Under the pieces are notes generated by a model. That model was not told where the DNA came from and made no database searches. It worked only from the letters and a program-made list of their open reading frames with translations. A DNA stretch of 64,000 nucleotides from Triticum aestivum (Eukaryota > Streptophyta > Magnoliopsida > Poales > Poaceae). The stretch covers positions 682,685,715 through 682,749,714 of the forward strand of contig NC_057803.1 in NCBI RefSeq assembly GCF_018294505.1, given 5' to 3'. Positions 1 to 10,314 of this stretch are shown here, piece by piece; the first letter of the stretch is position 1, and every line of letters starts with the position of its first letter. The translations under genes were made by a program, and so were the position numbers.

Positions 1-1098
1 GGTAAATGATAAAAAATGAAACTTTTGATGCGGAGTGCTACTTGGCATAATTTTAATGTAATTCTTCTAAATTGTGGTATGAATATTCAGATCCAAAAGA
101 TTCAAGACAAAAGTTCATATTGACATAAAAATAATAATACTTCAAGCATACTAACAAAGCAATTATGTCTTCTCAAAATAACGTGGCTAAAGAAAGTTAT
201 CCCTACAAAATCATATATTCTGGCTATGCTCTATCTTCACCACACAAAATATTTAAATCGTGCACAACCCCGACGACAAGCCAAGCAATTGTTTCATACT
301 TTTGACATTCTCAAAACTTTTTCAATTTTCACGCAATACATGAGCGTGAGCCATGTATATAGCACTATAGGTGGAATAGAGTGGTGGTTGTGGAGAAGAC
401 AAAAAAGGGAGAAGATAGTCTCACATCAACTAGGCATATCAACGGGCTATGGAGATGCCCATAAATAGATATCAATGTGAGTGAGTAGGGATTGCCATGT
501 AACGGATGCACTAGAGCTATAAGTATATGAAAGCTCAAAAAGAAACTAAGTGGGTGTGCATCCAACTTGCTTGCTCATGAAGACCTAGGGAATTTTGAGG
601 AAGCCCATCATTGGAATATACAAGCCAAGTTCTATAATGAAAGATTCCCACTAGTATATGATAGTGATAACACGAGAGACTCTCTACTATGAAGATCATG
701 GTGCTACTTTGAAGCACAAGTGTGGTAAAAGGATAGTAACATTGTCCCTTCTCTCTTTTTCTCTCATTTTTTTTCATTTTTGGGTCTTTTCTCTTTTTTA
801 TGGCTTGTTTTCTTTCTTTTTTTATTTTCATCCGGAGTCTCATCCCGACTTGTGGGGGAATCATAGTCTCCATCATCCATTCCTCACTGGGACAATGCTC
901 TAATAATGATGATCATCACACTTTTATTTTTCTTACAACTCAACAATTACAACTCGATACTTAGAACAAAATATGACTCTATATGAATGCCTCCGGCGGT
1001 GTACCAGGATATGCAATGACTCATGAGTGACATGTATGAAAGAATTATGAATGGTGGCTTTGCCACAAATACGATGTCAACTACATGATCATGCTAAG

Positions 1099-1577
1099 TG
1101 TCGGTGTCAAAACCGGCGGATCTCGGGTAGGGGGTCCCGAACTGTGCGTCTAGGCCGGATGGTAACAGGAGGCAAGGAACACGATGTTTTACCCAGGTTT
1201 GGGCCCTCTTGATGGAGGTAAAACCCTACGTCCTGCTGGATTAATATTGATGATATGGGTAGTACAAGAGTAGATCTACCACAAGATCAAGGAGGCTAAA
1301 CCCTAAAAGCTAGCCTATGGTATGATTGTTGTATATTCTATCGACTAGCCTGGCCCTGGTTTATATAATGCACCAGAGGCCTAGGTTAACAAGAGTCCTA
1401 GCCGAATACGTCGGTGGGGAGAAGTCCTTGTCTTGATCGCCAAGTCTTTGTGGAATCTTCCTTGTATGCGGCAGCTGTCCGAACTGGCCCATGAGTATAC
1501 GGCCATGGGGGGCCTCGGCCCAATCTAATAGATTGGGAGTCGACGTGGTGAGTACCCCCTAGTCCATGACACCGTCA
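1099..1577 (-). repeat. Element B LTR, left copy (3' LTR)
   Basis: Begins TGTCGG and ends GTCA on the plus strand. It is 479 bp, matching 5960-6438 except for about 12 bases. A TATA-like TATATAAA lies on the minus strand at 1370-1377, consistent with minus-strand transcription. Confidence 0.9.
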
Positions 1578-1839
1578 GTAGCCCCCTGAACCGGTCTTCA
1601 AGTTAGGGACGCTCCTCAATTCTTCCGAACTGCTCTTCATCTTCGGTCGTCGGTCTTGAAAACTAGTTCAACAAATCTTCTTTATCTTCGATCTTGAGGA
1701 TCGCCGAAATGCATTCGATGAGTTTACACGTCGGGTATCCGAGGAGCCCCTTTAAGTTTCTGGCCTTTACCAATGCCTTGTTCTTTTTATGCCACACCTC
1801 GGGTTTGAAGTTGTTCCCGGGCGGCAGCATCCTCTTGCG

Positions 1840-2010
1840 TCCGAGCTCCAACGCCGGACTGTATTCGAGGCACCTTTTGCAACCGAGCACCAACGCCGGA
1901 CCGCTTCCCAGCTCTAACACCGGAATGTATCCGAGCTCCAACACCAGACTATGTATCCGAGCTCCAACGCCGGACTGTATCCCAGCTCCAACGCCGGACT
2001 ATATCCGAGG
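1840..2010. repeat. ~24-bp minisatellite in element B
   Basis: About six imperfect tandem copies of a ~24-base unit with core ccgagctccaacgccggact. The units differ by scattered substitutions and small length changes. They sit just inside the 3' end of element B in its own orientation. Confidence 0.75.
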
Positions 2011-5000
2011 TGTCGTAAATCACCTTGGTTCAAAGAAGTTTGAAGGAGTTTAGCCGAGCTTAATGCCGGAAATGCCCTCTATGGAGCCAGCCAGTAGCGC
2101 CCGAGCTTTATGCCGGGCTGCTTCCGAGGTGGTGCACCACCCCAAATGTGGGCCAATTTTTGTGAATATTTTTTATTGGTGCAATTTATTCTCTGCCGAG
2201 ATATATAGCCAGTAGCCCTCAAGGTGTGCAACGGTCTAAAACCCAAGATGCACCTGAAGGATGACGTAAGACCGCTGATCCCAGTAGCTGCCGAGACTCA
2301 GGTTGATTTGCAAAATCGGACTGAGGATCAAGTCCACGCTCGGCAGAATACTTCGGGACACTAAATGCGGCATGCTTAGTCCTCGAGACTCAGGTTGGGT
2401 GCAGCCGACCAACCCGAGGATCAAAATCTCCTCGGAAACTATATTGCACATAAAATTTTCTGCATTAGACAAGCAATGCAGTAGCCCCCGAGACACTGGT
2501 CGGGTGGCAACACAAGATCAGGGGATCGATGTGCCCCTTTAATATTTGTAAATAATAAGCCCGAAGCCCAGTAGCCCCCGAGCCTTAATGCGGGCACGGG
2601 TGGCCGAATTAAGGATCAATATCCATAGTAAAATCACAAATTATGTGTAATGACTCTATGTATCCAAGTACTTTATGTCATTAATGCTCAGATCCGCATT
2701 GTACAAAACTTTGTTGACCGACCATCGGCTTCCACCTCCTTGGCCAGTAGCCGAGGAGTTTTTGTCCTACTTTATAAAGCCTTTATGAGGGCAAAGATTT
2801 ACGACGAACAAGGCAATCTGGCCACATGGTTTTATAAACAAAGGTACGCAGAGAGATATGTTATATTACTGTTTAATAGAAGACATGTATTCCAAAGAAA
2901 ATAGTCCCGCTATCGGTTCCTTTCTTTGGGTTGTCATGCTAAGCATGATCATGAAACCTCAGCTCGAATGTAAGAGCAAAATATCGAGGATTTAGTTTGG
3001 GAGGCCAGTTAATAGCCCCCGGTAGTGTTCGACGATAGTCGAGGTCAAGTCGTAAACACTTCGGCCAATGTTATGAATGGCCCGTCATAGTCATCGGATC
3101 GCTTACCAGTTTACGCTTATTGTGACAGTCAGTTTTCGGCTTTCTCCACTAAGGTGCTTAACCATGTGAGCTGGAAGCACAATCGCAGTGGTTCTCCCTT
3201 TGCACGCCTAGCCGAACAAAACGGAACGTAGGAAGCAAGTGCAGGAGCCGGGCAACCCAACTATTGACCGAAGACACAATTCGAAACCGATGCATATATA
3301 GCAATATCTGAGAATGTTTTTGCCGAATCCCTAAAGGTGTCCGGCGTTGCACTGAGACTAATGCTGGAAAAGCACAAATAGTTTAAAAGTACCAAAAAGC
3401 TTGGAAAACCAAGAAACGTCAGTAAAAACATGACGTCCGAACAAGATCAAGTGTTCGGTGCCAATCCGAAAATTGGTCTTAGAAAAAAGAAGTGCTTCTA
3501 TCGTGCTTTAACATGATACATCCTATCTCAAGACTTTGAGCGGGTCAGCCTACGGCTTCAACCTCCTATCCCGAGGGCGGAGTACTTCTCATTAGGCTAG
3601 TTTAGCAAACTAAACTCTAGCAGCTTTGGGAGAGAAATTAGGCTCCCCGGCTAGTGACCGCACACTCGCGTCGAAAAAAGGAGTGATAAATAATAATAAA
3701 ACTTTGCAACGACTAAGAAGAAGAACACTTATTATAAAACGGCTCAAATAAACTTAAGAGCCCCCAAGTGACTTGGGTAGAAAAATGATTGCATGTACCT
3801 AAGTACTTATATCATATCTATGTTCAACCGAACTTTAAACGCGTCTTAACCGACCGTCAGCTTCTCCCTCTTCGGTCAAGGACCGAAAAGTGTTATGTAC
3901 TCCATCGGTCGAGTATATCGACGGTGTTTCCAATAACCAGGCAATCAGGCCATAAGGCTGTAACAGACAAAGCGCGCTCAGGGAACTTATGCTATATTAC
4001 TGTGAAGTGTAAGAAGCATCTTCGAAGAAAATAGTACCCCCACCAATACCTTTCTTCGGTGCTCATTGTTATTATGAGACTTGTGCAATAGATTTTTTGT
4101 ACTCATGAGTTCCGTTGTGTGCCGACCATCATTGAAAACTATAAGAGCGCTAGCTTTCGGCTTCACCCAGTCTGAGGTCCGGCTCGGTTGACCTGATCGC
4201 GACAATCGCAGAGGTGCTCCCTTTACTCCCTAGCCGAACAATCGGGAACGTAGGGGTAAACACAGGAGCGAGGCAACCCAGCTTGCAAATCGCTTAAGTC
4301 AATATGGTGCATATTGTGGCGTAATACACGAACAAGGAACGAAGCCGTACAAGTATAATCATATGCAACAGGAAAAGCTTCATAAAGGAAGCCCCCAAGT
4401 AAACGGGGTATTTGAATTTATGCGTCACAAACAAAGTTTGGACAAGGAAATTTTTTAGAAGCAACTTTTTTCCAAAAAAGTATAATGCTTGGTCGAACCG
4501 AACGCAAGTTAGAAATTAAAGCTTTGAGCATGAAAGCGACTTAGCTGGTTCATGTGTTCGGTATTGATGACGCGGTCCGAGCTTGATGGGGGGCAAGGTT
4601 CCATCCCTCAAGCCAGTCCCGAGGTGGCGGAGCGGAGAGCTTGACACGCCGAAGTGGTGACATAGCACGATCAATGCAGACCGGCAGAGTGACGCCGAAG
4701 TCCCCGGATCATTTTCCTATGCACAAAAAATAGTGCAAACCGGAGATAATAGTAATAATGATAATTAAAAAAATCATTGCATAATAAATAATTTATGCAA
4801 AGTGAGTAATAAAAGAAATATGGCCTGGCACCGAAGTCAATGTCGATGCAGGGCGTCGGCGTGATGCGGTAAAGGTGTGGCAAAGCCTGAATTCGCAGGT
4901 CGGTCCGAGCTCCGAGTGCGGCGTTCGCCGGACTATGTACGGAAACTGACTGAACCACCATGCGACTGTCGTTAATGTGGCCACCATTTGATAGACCTGT

Positions 5001-5640
5001 GTACATATGACGGACAAACCAGAGTAATAATTCCCTGGGAAAAATGAACCCAAAGAAGCAAAAAATACTGGGATTAATAGCACCTGGTTTATTTGTTGTA
5101 GCAATCTGAAGGAAGGTGATTCCTAAAATTGGGACCCGCTCCACACACCCACTGCCTGATGGGCCATAAAACGACGGCATGGCAATGCTGGTAAAGGTTG
5201 ACTCGCCGAGGCAAATCCCTCGGCCCAGCTAACGTGACGGAGCTGGTCGGCTAGTGACGCCGAAGTGTCCGGAGTAGGTTGATGAAGAGATGGCGAAGCC
5301 CCCGGTCCAGCCGAGATGTCGAAGCCTCGATGTCAGCCGATGAGTCGAAGTAGGTCGGTGTGATGGACACCAGCTTGAAGAAGCAATAGTGCGGCCCTGT
5401 CGATGCAGGTCGTGACGTGGTCGATGCCGGCTTGATGAAGCGACCGTGCGGCGATGACGGTATGCCCGCTCCGTGTAATCCGTGGGGCGGCAATGTTGGT
5501 GATGATTTATCCTTTGCGATGCCGGGCTCTTGTTCGGATTGCCGAGATGATGATCCGAAGAAGTTGAGCTCGGCTCAACAAAGTGACGCCGTGGCTAGCG
5601 CAGGTCGGCAGCCGTGGAGTAATTCCACCAAAGCGATCGT
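2011..5640 (-). other. Element B interior, no convincing gene
   Basis: The longest frames have low-complexity or biased composition and no known domain. Repeated copies of a polypurine-tract-like motif (minus strand CTCGGGGGCTACTG and variants) occur near 2092, 2210, 2282, 2479 and 2569. Two copies of the conserved hairpin module shared with C and D lie at 3194-3247 and 4217-4268. Confidence 0.55.
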
Positions 5641-5651
5641 CAAAGCGATAC

Positions 5652-5912
5652 TCAAGGAGGTGGTGGCGGCAGATACGAGTTTGCTGTCCAGAAAAACAGC
5701 ATGGTCGCTTGAGGGCAATATTGACATTGAGCCCTCGAGCTCCATAGATGATTCCTCTGTGATCTTGATAGAGATCGGAGTTGATGTTTGATGAAGGCCC
5801 TCGTCCGGACATGGTGATCCGAACACGGGGCGCAATTCTTGGTCGAACCAAGGTGACCAGTCGAGCTGGTGACGAAGATGCCAAAGTCACAGTTGATCTG
5901 CAGGCGAGCCAT
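5652..5912 (-). CDS. Possible small ORF near the 5' end of element B
   Basis: An 86-codon frame starting MARLQINCDFG, about 48 bases inside the 5' LTR. Its position matches the start of gag in elements C and D, but I see no sequence resemblance to their gag N-terminus. It ends in a proline run. It could be a leader ORF or chance. Confidence 0.2.
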   Translation of the reverse strand: MARLQINCDFGIFVTSSTGHLGSTKNCAPCSDHHVRTRAFIKHQLRSLSRSQRNHLWSSRAQCQYCPQATMLFFWTANSYLPPPPP

Positions 5913-5959
5913 CGATCCTTTTGTCGATCACACAATGGAACTCTCAATGAAAGCACCAA

Positions 5960-6438
5960 TGTCGGTGTCAAAATCGGCGGATCTCGGGTAGGGGGTCCCG
6001 AACTGTGCGTCTAGGCCGGATGGTAACAGGAGGCAAGGAACACGATGTTTTACCCAGGTTCGGGCCCTCTTGATGGAGGTAAAACCCTACTTCCTGCTTG
6101 ATTAATATTGATGATATGGGTAGTACAAGAGTAGATCTACCACGAGATCAAGGAGGCTAAACCCTAAAAGCTAGCCTATGGTATGATTGTTGTATATTCT
6201 ATCGACTAGCCTGGCCCTGGTTTATATAATGCACCAGAGGCCTAGGTTAACAAGAGTCCTAGCCGAATATGCCGGTGGGGAGAAGTCCTTGTATTGATCG
6301 CCAAGTCTTTGTGGAATCTTCCTTGTATGCGGCAGCTGTCCGAACTGGCCCATGAGTATACGGCCATGGGGGGCCTCGGCCCAATCTAATAGACCGGGAG
6401 ACGACGTGGTGAGTACCCCCTAGTCCATGACACCATCA
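5960..6438 (-). repeat. Element B LTR, right copy (5' LTR)
   Basis: This 479-bp partner of 1099-1577 is followed directly by the CTAAG duplication at 6439-6443. It is the promoter-bearing LTR if the element is read on the minus strand. Confidence 0.9.
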
Positions 6439-6443
6439 CTAAG

Positions 6444-8129
6444 CAATATGACAATGATGGAGTGTGTCATAATAAACGGAATGGTGGAAAGTTACATGGC
6501 AATATATCTCGGAATGGCTATGGAAATGCCATAATAGGTAGGTATGGTGGCTGTTTTGAGGAAGGTATATGGTGGCTGTATGATACCGGCGAAAGGTGTG
6601 CGGTATTAGAGAGGCTAGGAAAGGTGGAAGGGTGAGAGTGCGTATAATCCATGGACTCAACATTAGTCATAAAGAACATATATACTTATTGCAAAAATCT
6701 ACAAGTTATCAAAGCAAAGTATTACACGCATGCTCCTAAGGGATAGATTTGTAGGAAAAGACCATCGCTCGTCCCCGACCGCCACTCATAAGGAAGGCAA
6801 TCAAAAAAGAAATCATGCTCCGACTTCATCACATAACGGTTCACCATACGTGCATGCTACGGGACTCACAAGCTTCAACACAAGTATTTCTCAAATTCAC
6901 AACTACTCAACTAGCATGATTTTAATATCACCATCTTCATATCTCAAAATAATTATCAAGTATCAAACTTATCATAGTATTCAACACACTCACGAGAGAA
7001 TTTTTTTATTCTTGAATACCTAGCATATTAGGATTTAAAGCAAATTACCATGCTATAAAGACTCTCAAAATAATCTAAGTGAAGCATGAGAGATCAATAC
7101 TTTCTATAAAACAAATCCACCACCGTGCTCTAAAAGATATAAGTAAAGTACTAGAGCAAAATTATATAACTCAAAAGATATAAGCGAAGCACATAGAGTA
7201 TTCTAACAAATTCCAAATCATGTATGGCTCTATAAAAAGGTGTGTACAGCAAGGATGATTGTGATAAACTAAAAAGCAAAGACTCAAATAATACAAGACG
7301 CTCCAAGCAAAACACATATCATGTGGCAAATAAAAATATAGCTCCAAGTAAAGTTACCGATAGAAGTAGACGAAAGAGGGGATGACTTCCGGGGAATCCC
7401 CAAACTTTGGCTTTTAGGTGTCCTTAGATTATCTTGGGGGTGCCATGGGCATCCCCAAGCTTAGGCTCTTGCCACTCCTTGTTCCATAATCCATCAAATC
7501 TTTACCCAAAACTTGAAAACTTCACAACACAAAACTTAAACTAGAAAATCTCGTGAGCTCCGTTAGCGAAAGAAAAATAAAAGACCACTTCAAGGTACTG
7601 TAATGAACTCATTCTTTATTTATATTGGTGTTATACCTACTGTATTCCAACTTCTCTATGGTTTATAAACTATTTTACTAGCCATAGATTCATCAAAATA
7701 AGCAAACAACACACGAAAAACAGAATCTGTCAAAAACAGAACAGTCTGTAGTAATCTATAGCTAGCGCAAGATGTGGAACCCCAAAAATTCTAAAATAAA
7801 TTTCTGGACGTGAGGAATTTATCTATTAGTCATCTGCAAAAATAATTAACTAAATATCACTTTCCAAATAGAAATGGCAGCAGTTCTTGTGAGCGCTAAA
7901 GTTTCTGTTTTTTACAGCAAGTTCAACAAGACTTTCCCCAAGTCTGCCCAACGGTTCTACTTGGCACAAACACTAATTAAACACAAAAAACACAACCAGA
8001 ACAGAGGCTAGATAAATTATTTATTACTAAACAGGAGCAAATAGCAAGGAATAAAAATAAAATTGGGTTGCCTCCCAACAAGCGCTATCGTTTAACGCCC
8101 CTAGCTAGGCATAACAATCAATAATAGAT
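6444..8129 (-). other. Internal non-coding region of element A
   Basis: AT-rich internal sequence with no supportable gene. It contains a 27-base imperfect palindrome at 7433-7459 (cttggggg...tccccaag) next to purine-rich tracts resembling polypurine tracts. The same internal region continues at 1-1098 on the far side of element B, where I also see nothing coding. Confidence 0.6.
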
Positions 8130-8968
8130 CTAGGTATTGCCATAATAGTAAGATAGATTATTAAAAATCATTTCATATTCTCTATGTTCGGAAGCAAGTT
8201 TTCTTTGAGGCAAGGAAAAGTAATCAAAAGGGCTAAATTTAATGGGACAAAAGTCCCCAAGATCAACTCTGGGAGGTATAGGTTCCTCCTTTGGTCCTTC
8301 ATATTGCACAACCAATTCATCATTATAAGCATTCTTTTGACATAACTTTGTGAGCCTATATTCAAGAGAATATCCTAGTTAATTATTTCGAATTGCCAAA
8401 TCATCATTAAGTTCAGAAATTCTATCAACTAAAACATTGGTAGGAATCTTTTTCTAAGATTTTCATTGAAAGCAACATAATCTAGAGATTGAAAGTGCAT
8501 TATTTCTTCTTGATCAAAGAGGATAGCCTCTATGGGAGGACAACAAGCGTCCACCCTATAATGTGCAAAGATTTCTCTGGCCTCTTTTATTATGAATCTA
8601 AACTCATGAGCCAAAAAGATAGTAGCGGCACGCTTAACAGAAGAATGCTCAATATTAGAAAATTCCAGAAAATTCCTTTGTATAGAAGGATGCATGTGCA
8701 TGAATTGTCTTTCAAGTTCAACTACAAGCATGGCAATAGCGTCCACAAGACTACTAGTTCTATGAAGGATAGAACTACCCATAGAAGGTAAAGCACCGGA
8801 AAAAGTAAGGAAATCTTGAGTAACTGCTTTTCCAATAATATTACCACTACCAACATAGAATCTTTTTATATGTGAGATAGTGAGTTCTTTAGTAGGAGCA
8901 TCAGAATTATTATCGACAATAGTTTCCCCAATTTCAGACATAGAGGCAGAAGGTAAAGGACTAGCCAT
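8130..8968 (-). pseudogene. Degraded ORF of element A, function unknown
   Basis: The likely start is the ATG at 8966-8968, about 210 bases after the primer binding site. An upstream in-frame ATG at 9262 can be dismissed because that reading runs through the LTR and the primer binding site. The first ~180 residues read cleanly to a stop at 8429. A frameshift near 8430 and an in-frame TAA about 50 bases further on follow. The frame then resumes (KLCQKNAYNDELVVQYEGPK region) and ends near 8130. No catalytic motif, zinc knuckle or RT signature is visible. Its place directly after the primer binding site is that of gag, but I do not see a typical retrotransposon gag domain. It is best described as a family-specific ORF of a non-autonomous Athila-like element. 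Confidence 0.6.
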
Positions 8969-9176
8969 AACGACAAGCAAACGAACTAACACACAAGCAA
9001 ACAAAGCAAGTGGGCAAAAAGAGGCAAATAGACAGGGAGGATAGAGAGAGAGAGGGCGAATAAAACGGCAAGGGTGAAGTGGGGGGGGAGGAAAACGAGA
9101 GGCAAAAGGCAAATAATGTAATGCGGGAGATAAGGGCATGTGATGGGTACTTGGTATGTTGACTTTTGCGTAGACC

Positions 9177-9194
9177 TCCCCGGCAACGGCGCCA
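9177..9194 (-). other. Primer binding site of element A (tRNA-Asp type)
   Basis: On the minus strand this reads TGGCGCCGTTGCCGGGGA, the classic plant Athila-like primer binding site. It lies 11 nt inside the LTR end. Confidence 0.8.
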
Positions 9195-9205
9195 GAAATC
9201 CTTCT

Positions 9206-9301
9206 TGCTACCTCTTGAGCACTGCGTTGGTTTTCCCCGAAGAGGAAGGGATGATGCAGCAAAGTAGCGTAAGTATTTCCCTCAGTTTTTTAGAACCAAG
9301 G
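9206..9301 (-). repeat. Element A 5' LTR, inner end
   Basis: This is the last ~96 bases of the element A LTR in its own orientation, cut off from the rest by element C. The boundary at 9206 is set by TG on the plus strand (CA on the minus strand). It is supported by an 11-nt spacer to the primer binding site, the same spacer length as in element E. The last five bases (CAAGG, 9297-9301) are the target duplication of element C. Confidence 0.7.
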
Positions 9302-9770
9302 TGTCGTCAAAACCGGCGGATCTCGGGTAGGGGGTCCTGAACTGTGCATCTAGGCCGGATGGTAATAGGAGGCAGGGGACACGATGTTTTACCCAGGTTC
9401 GGCCCTCTTGATGGAGGTAAAACCCTACGTCCTGCTTGATTAATATTGATGATATGGGTAGTACAAGAGTAGATCTACCACGAGATCAGAGAGGCTAAAC
9501 CCTAGAAGCTAGCCTATGGTATGATTGTTGTTCGTCCTACGGACTAAACCTCTCCGGTTTATATAGACACCGGAGAGGGCTAGGGTTACACAGAGTCGGT
9601 TACAATGGTAGGAGATATACATATCCGTATCGCCAACCTTGCCTTCCACGCCAAGGAAAGTCCCTTCCGGACACGGGACGAAGTCTTCAATCTTGTATCT
9701 TCATAGTCCAGGAGTCCGGCCGAAGATATAGTCCGGCTATCCGGACACCCCCTAATCCAGGACTCCCTCA
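9302..9770 (-). repeat. Element C LTR, left copy (3' LTR)
   Basis: 469 bp. It lacks a few bases at its outer end (tgtcgtcaaaac where the other copies read tgtcggtgtcaaaac). It carries a minus-strand TATA box (TATATAAA, 9558-9565). Confidence 0.9.
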
Positions 9771-10202
9771 GTAGCCCCTGAACCAGGCTTCAATGATGAC
9801 GAGTCCGGCGCGCAAATTGTCTTCGGCATTGCAAGGCGGGTTCCTCTTCCAAGTACTTCACAGAAGATTTTGAACACAAAGGTAGTGTCCGGCTCTGCAA
9901 AATAAGTTTCCACATATTGTCATAGAGAGAATAATATTTACACAAATCTAATCTGCTGACGTATTCCGTAGCGTGACATCACACCACGACCAAGTCTTTA
10001 TTCGAATCGTTTTATTGTTCTACCTCAGCGCGTTTAGCGAGGCGGTTTCCTTGGCATGTCTTGTTAAAGCAGAGATCGTGCCCCTTATTCCGGGATTCTC
10101 ATCAATACGAGCGTGGGTAACCCAACCGTACCCGTTGGTATATTTTCTCGATCAAAGGTGAGTCCCAAACGGTCGCGGGGAAGGCCCTTGGTATTCAACC
10201 TC

Positions 10203-10209
10203 TTATAAA
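10203..10209 (+). promoter_or_regulatory. TATA box for the antisense gene of element C
   Basis: TTATAAAG in a GC-rich surround, about 110 bases before the ATG at 10315. The corresponding gene in element D has TATAAAG at the same relative place, which supports a real promoter separate from the LTR. Confidence 0.5.
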
Positions 10210-10314
10210 GAGACCAAGGCCTTACTCCTTTCTTTCAATCTCAAACGAGTTCGCCCTTCACCTCGAGTTCCAACACCCAAGGCTCCAGATTTCAGGCACT
10301 TCGGACCTTCGACA

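Larger units (their letters stand above)
1099..6438 (-). mobile_element. Element B: non-autonomous gypsy LTR retrotransposon, complete, TSD CTAAG
   Basis: Two 479-bp LTRs (1099-1577 and 5960-6438) are flanked by the identical 5-bp duplication CTAAG at 1094-1098 and 6439-6443. This shows a single complete insertion into element A. By eye I count 12 differences between the LTRs, so it is fairly young. Minus orientation is inferred from the motif next to 5960 (ttggtgctttcattgagag on the minus strand), which also precedes the gag ORF in C and D. No gag, protease or RT is recognisable in the 4.4-kb interior. One LTR end matches the LTRs of C and D closely while the other end differs, so B is a related but distinct subfamily of the Triticeae Fatima-like group (name tentative). 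Confidence 0.9.

Noticed and set aside
4671..5180. 170-codon minus-strand frame inside element B
   Set aside because: Tyrosine/phenylalanine runs from AT-rich sequence, no domain, and an overlapping second frame of equal quality; judged chance.
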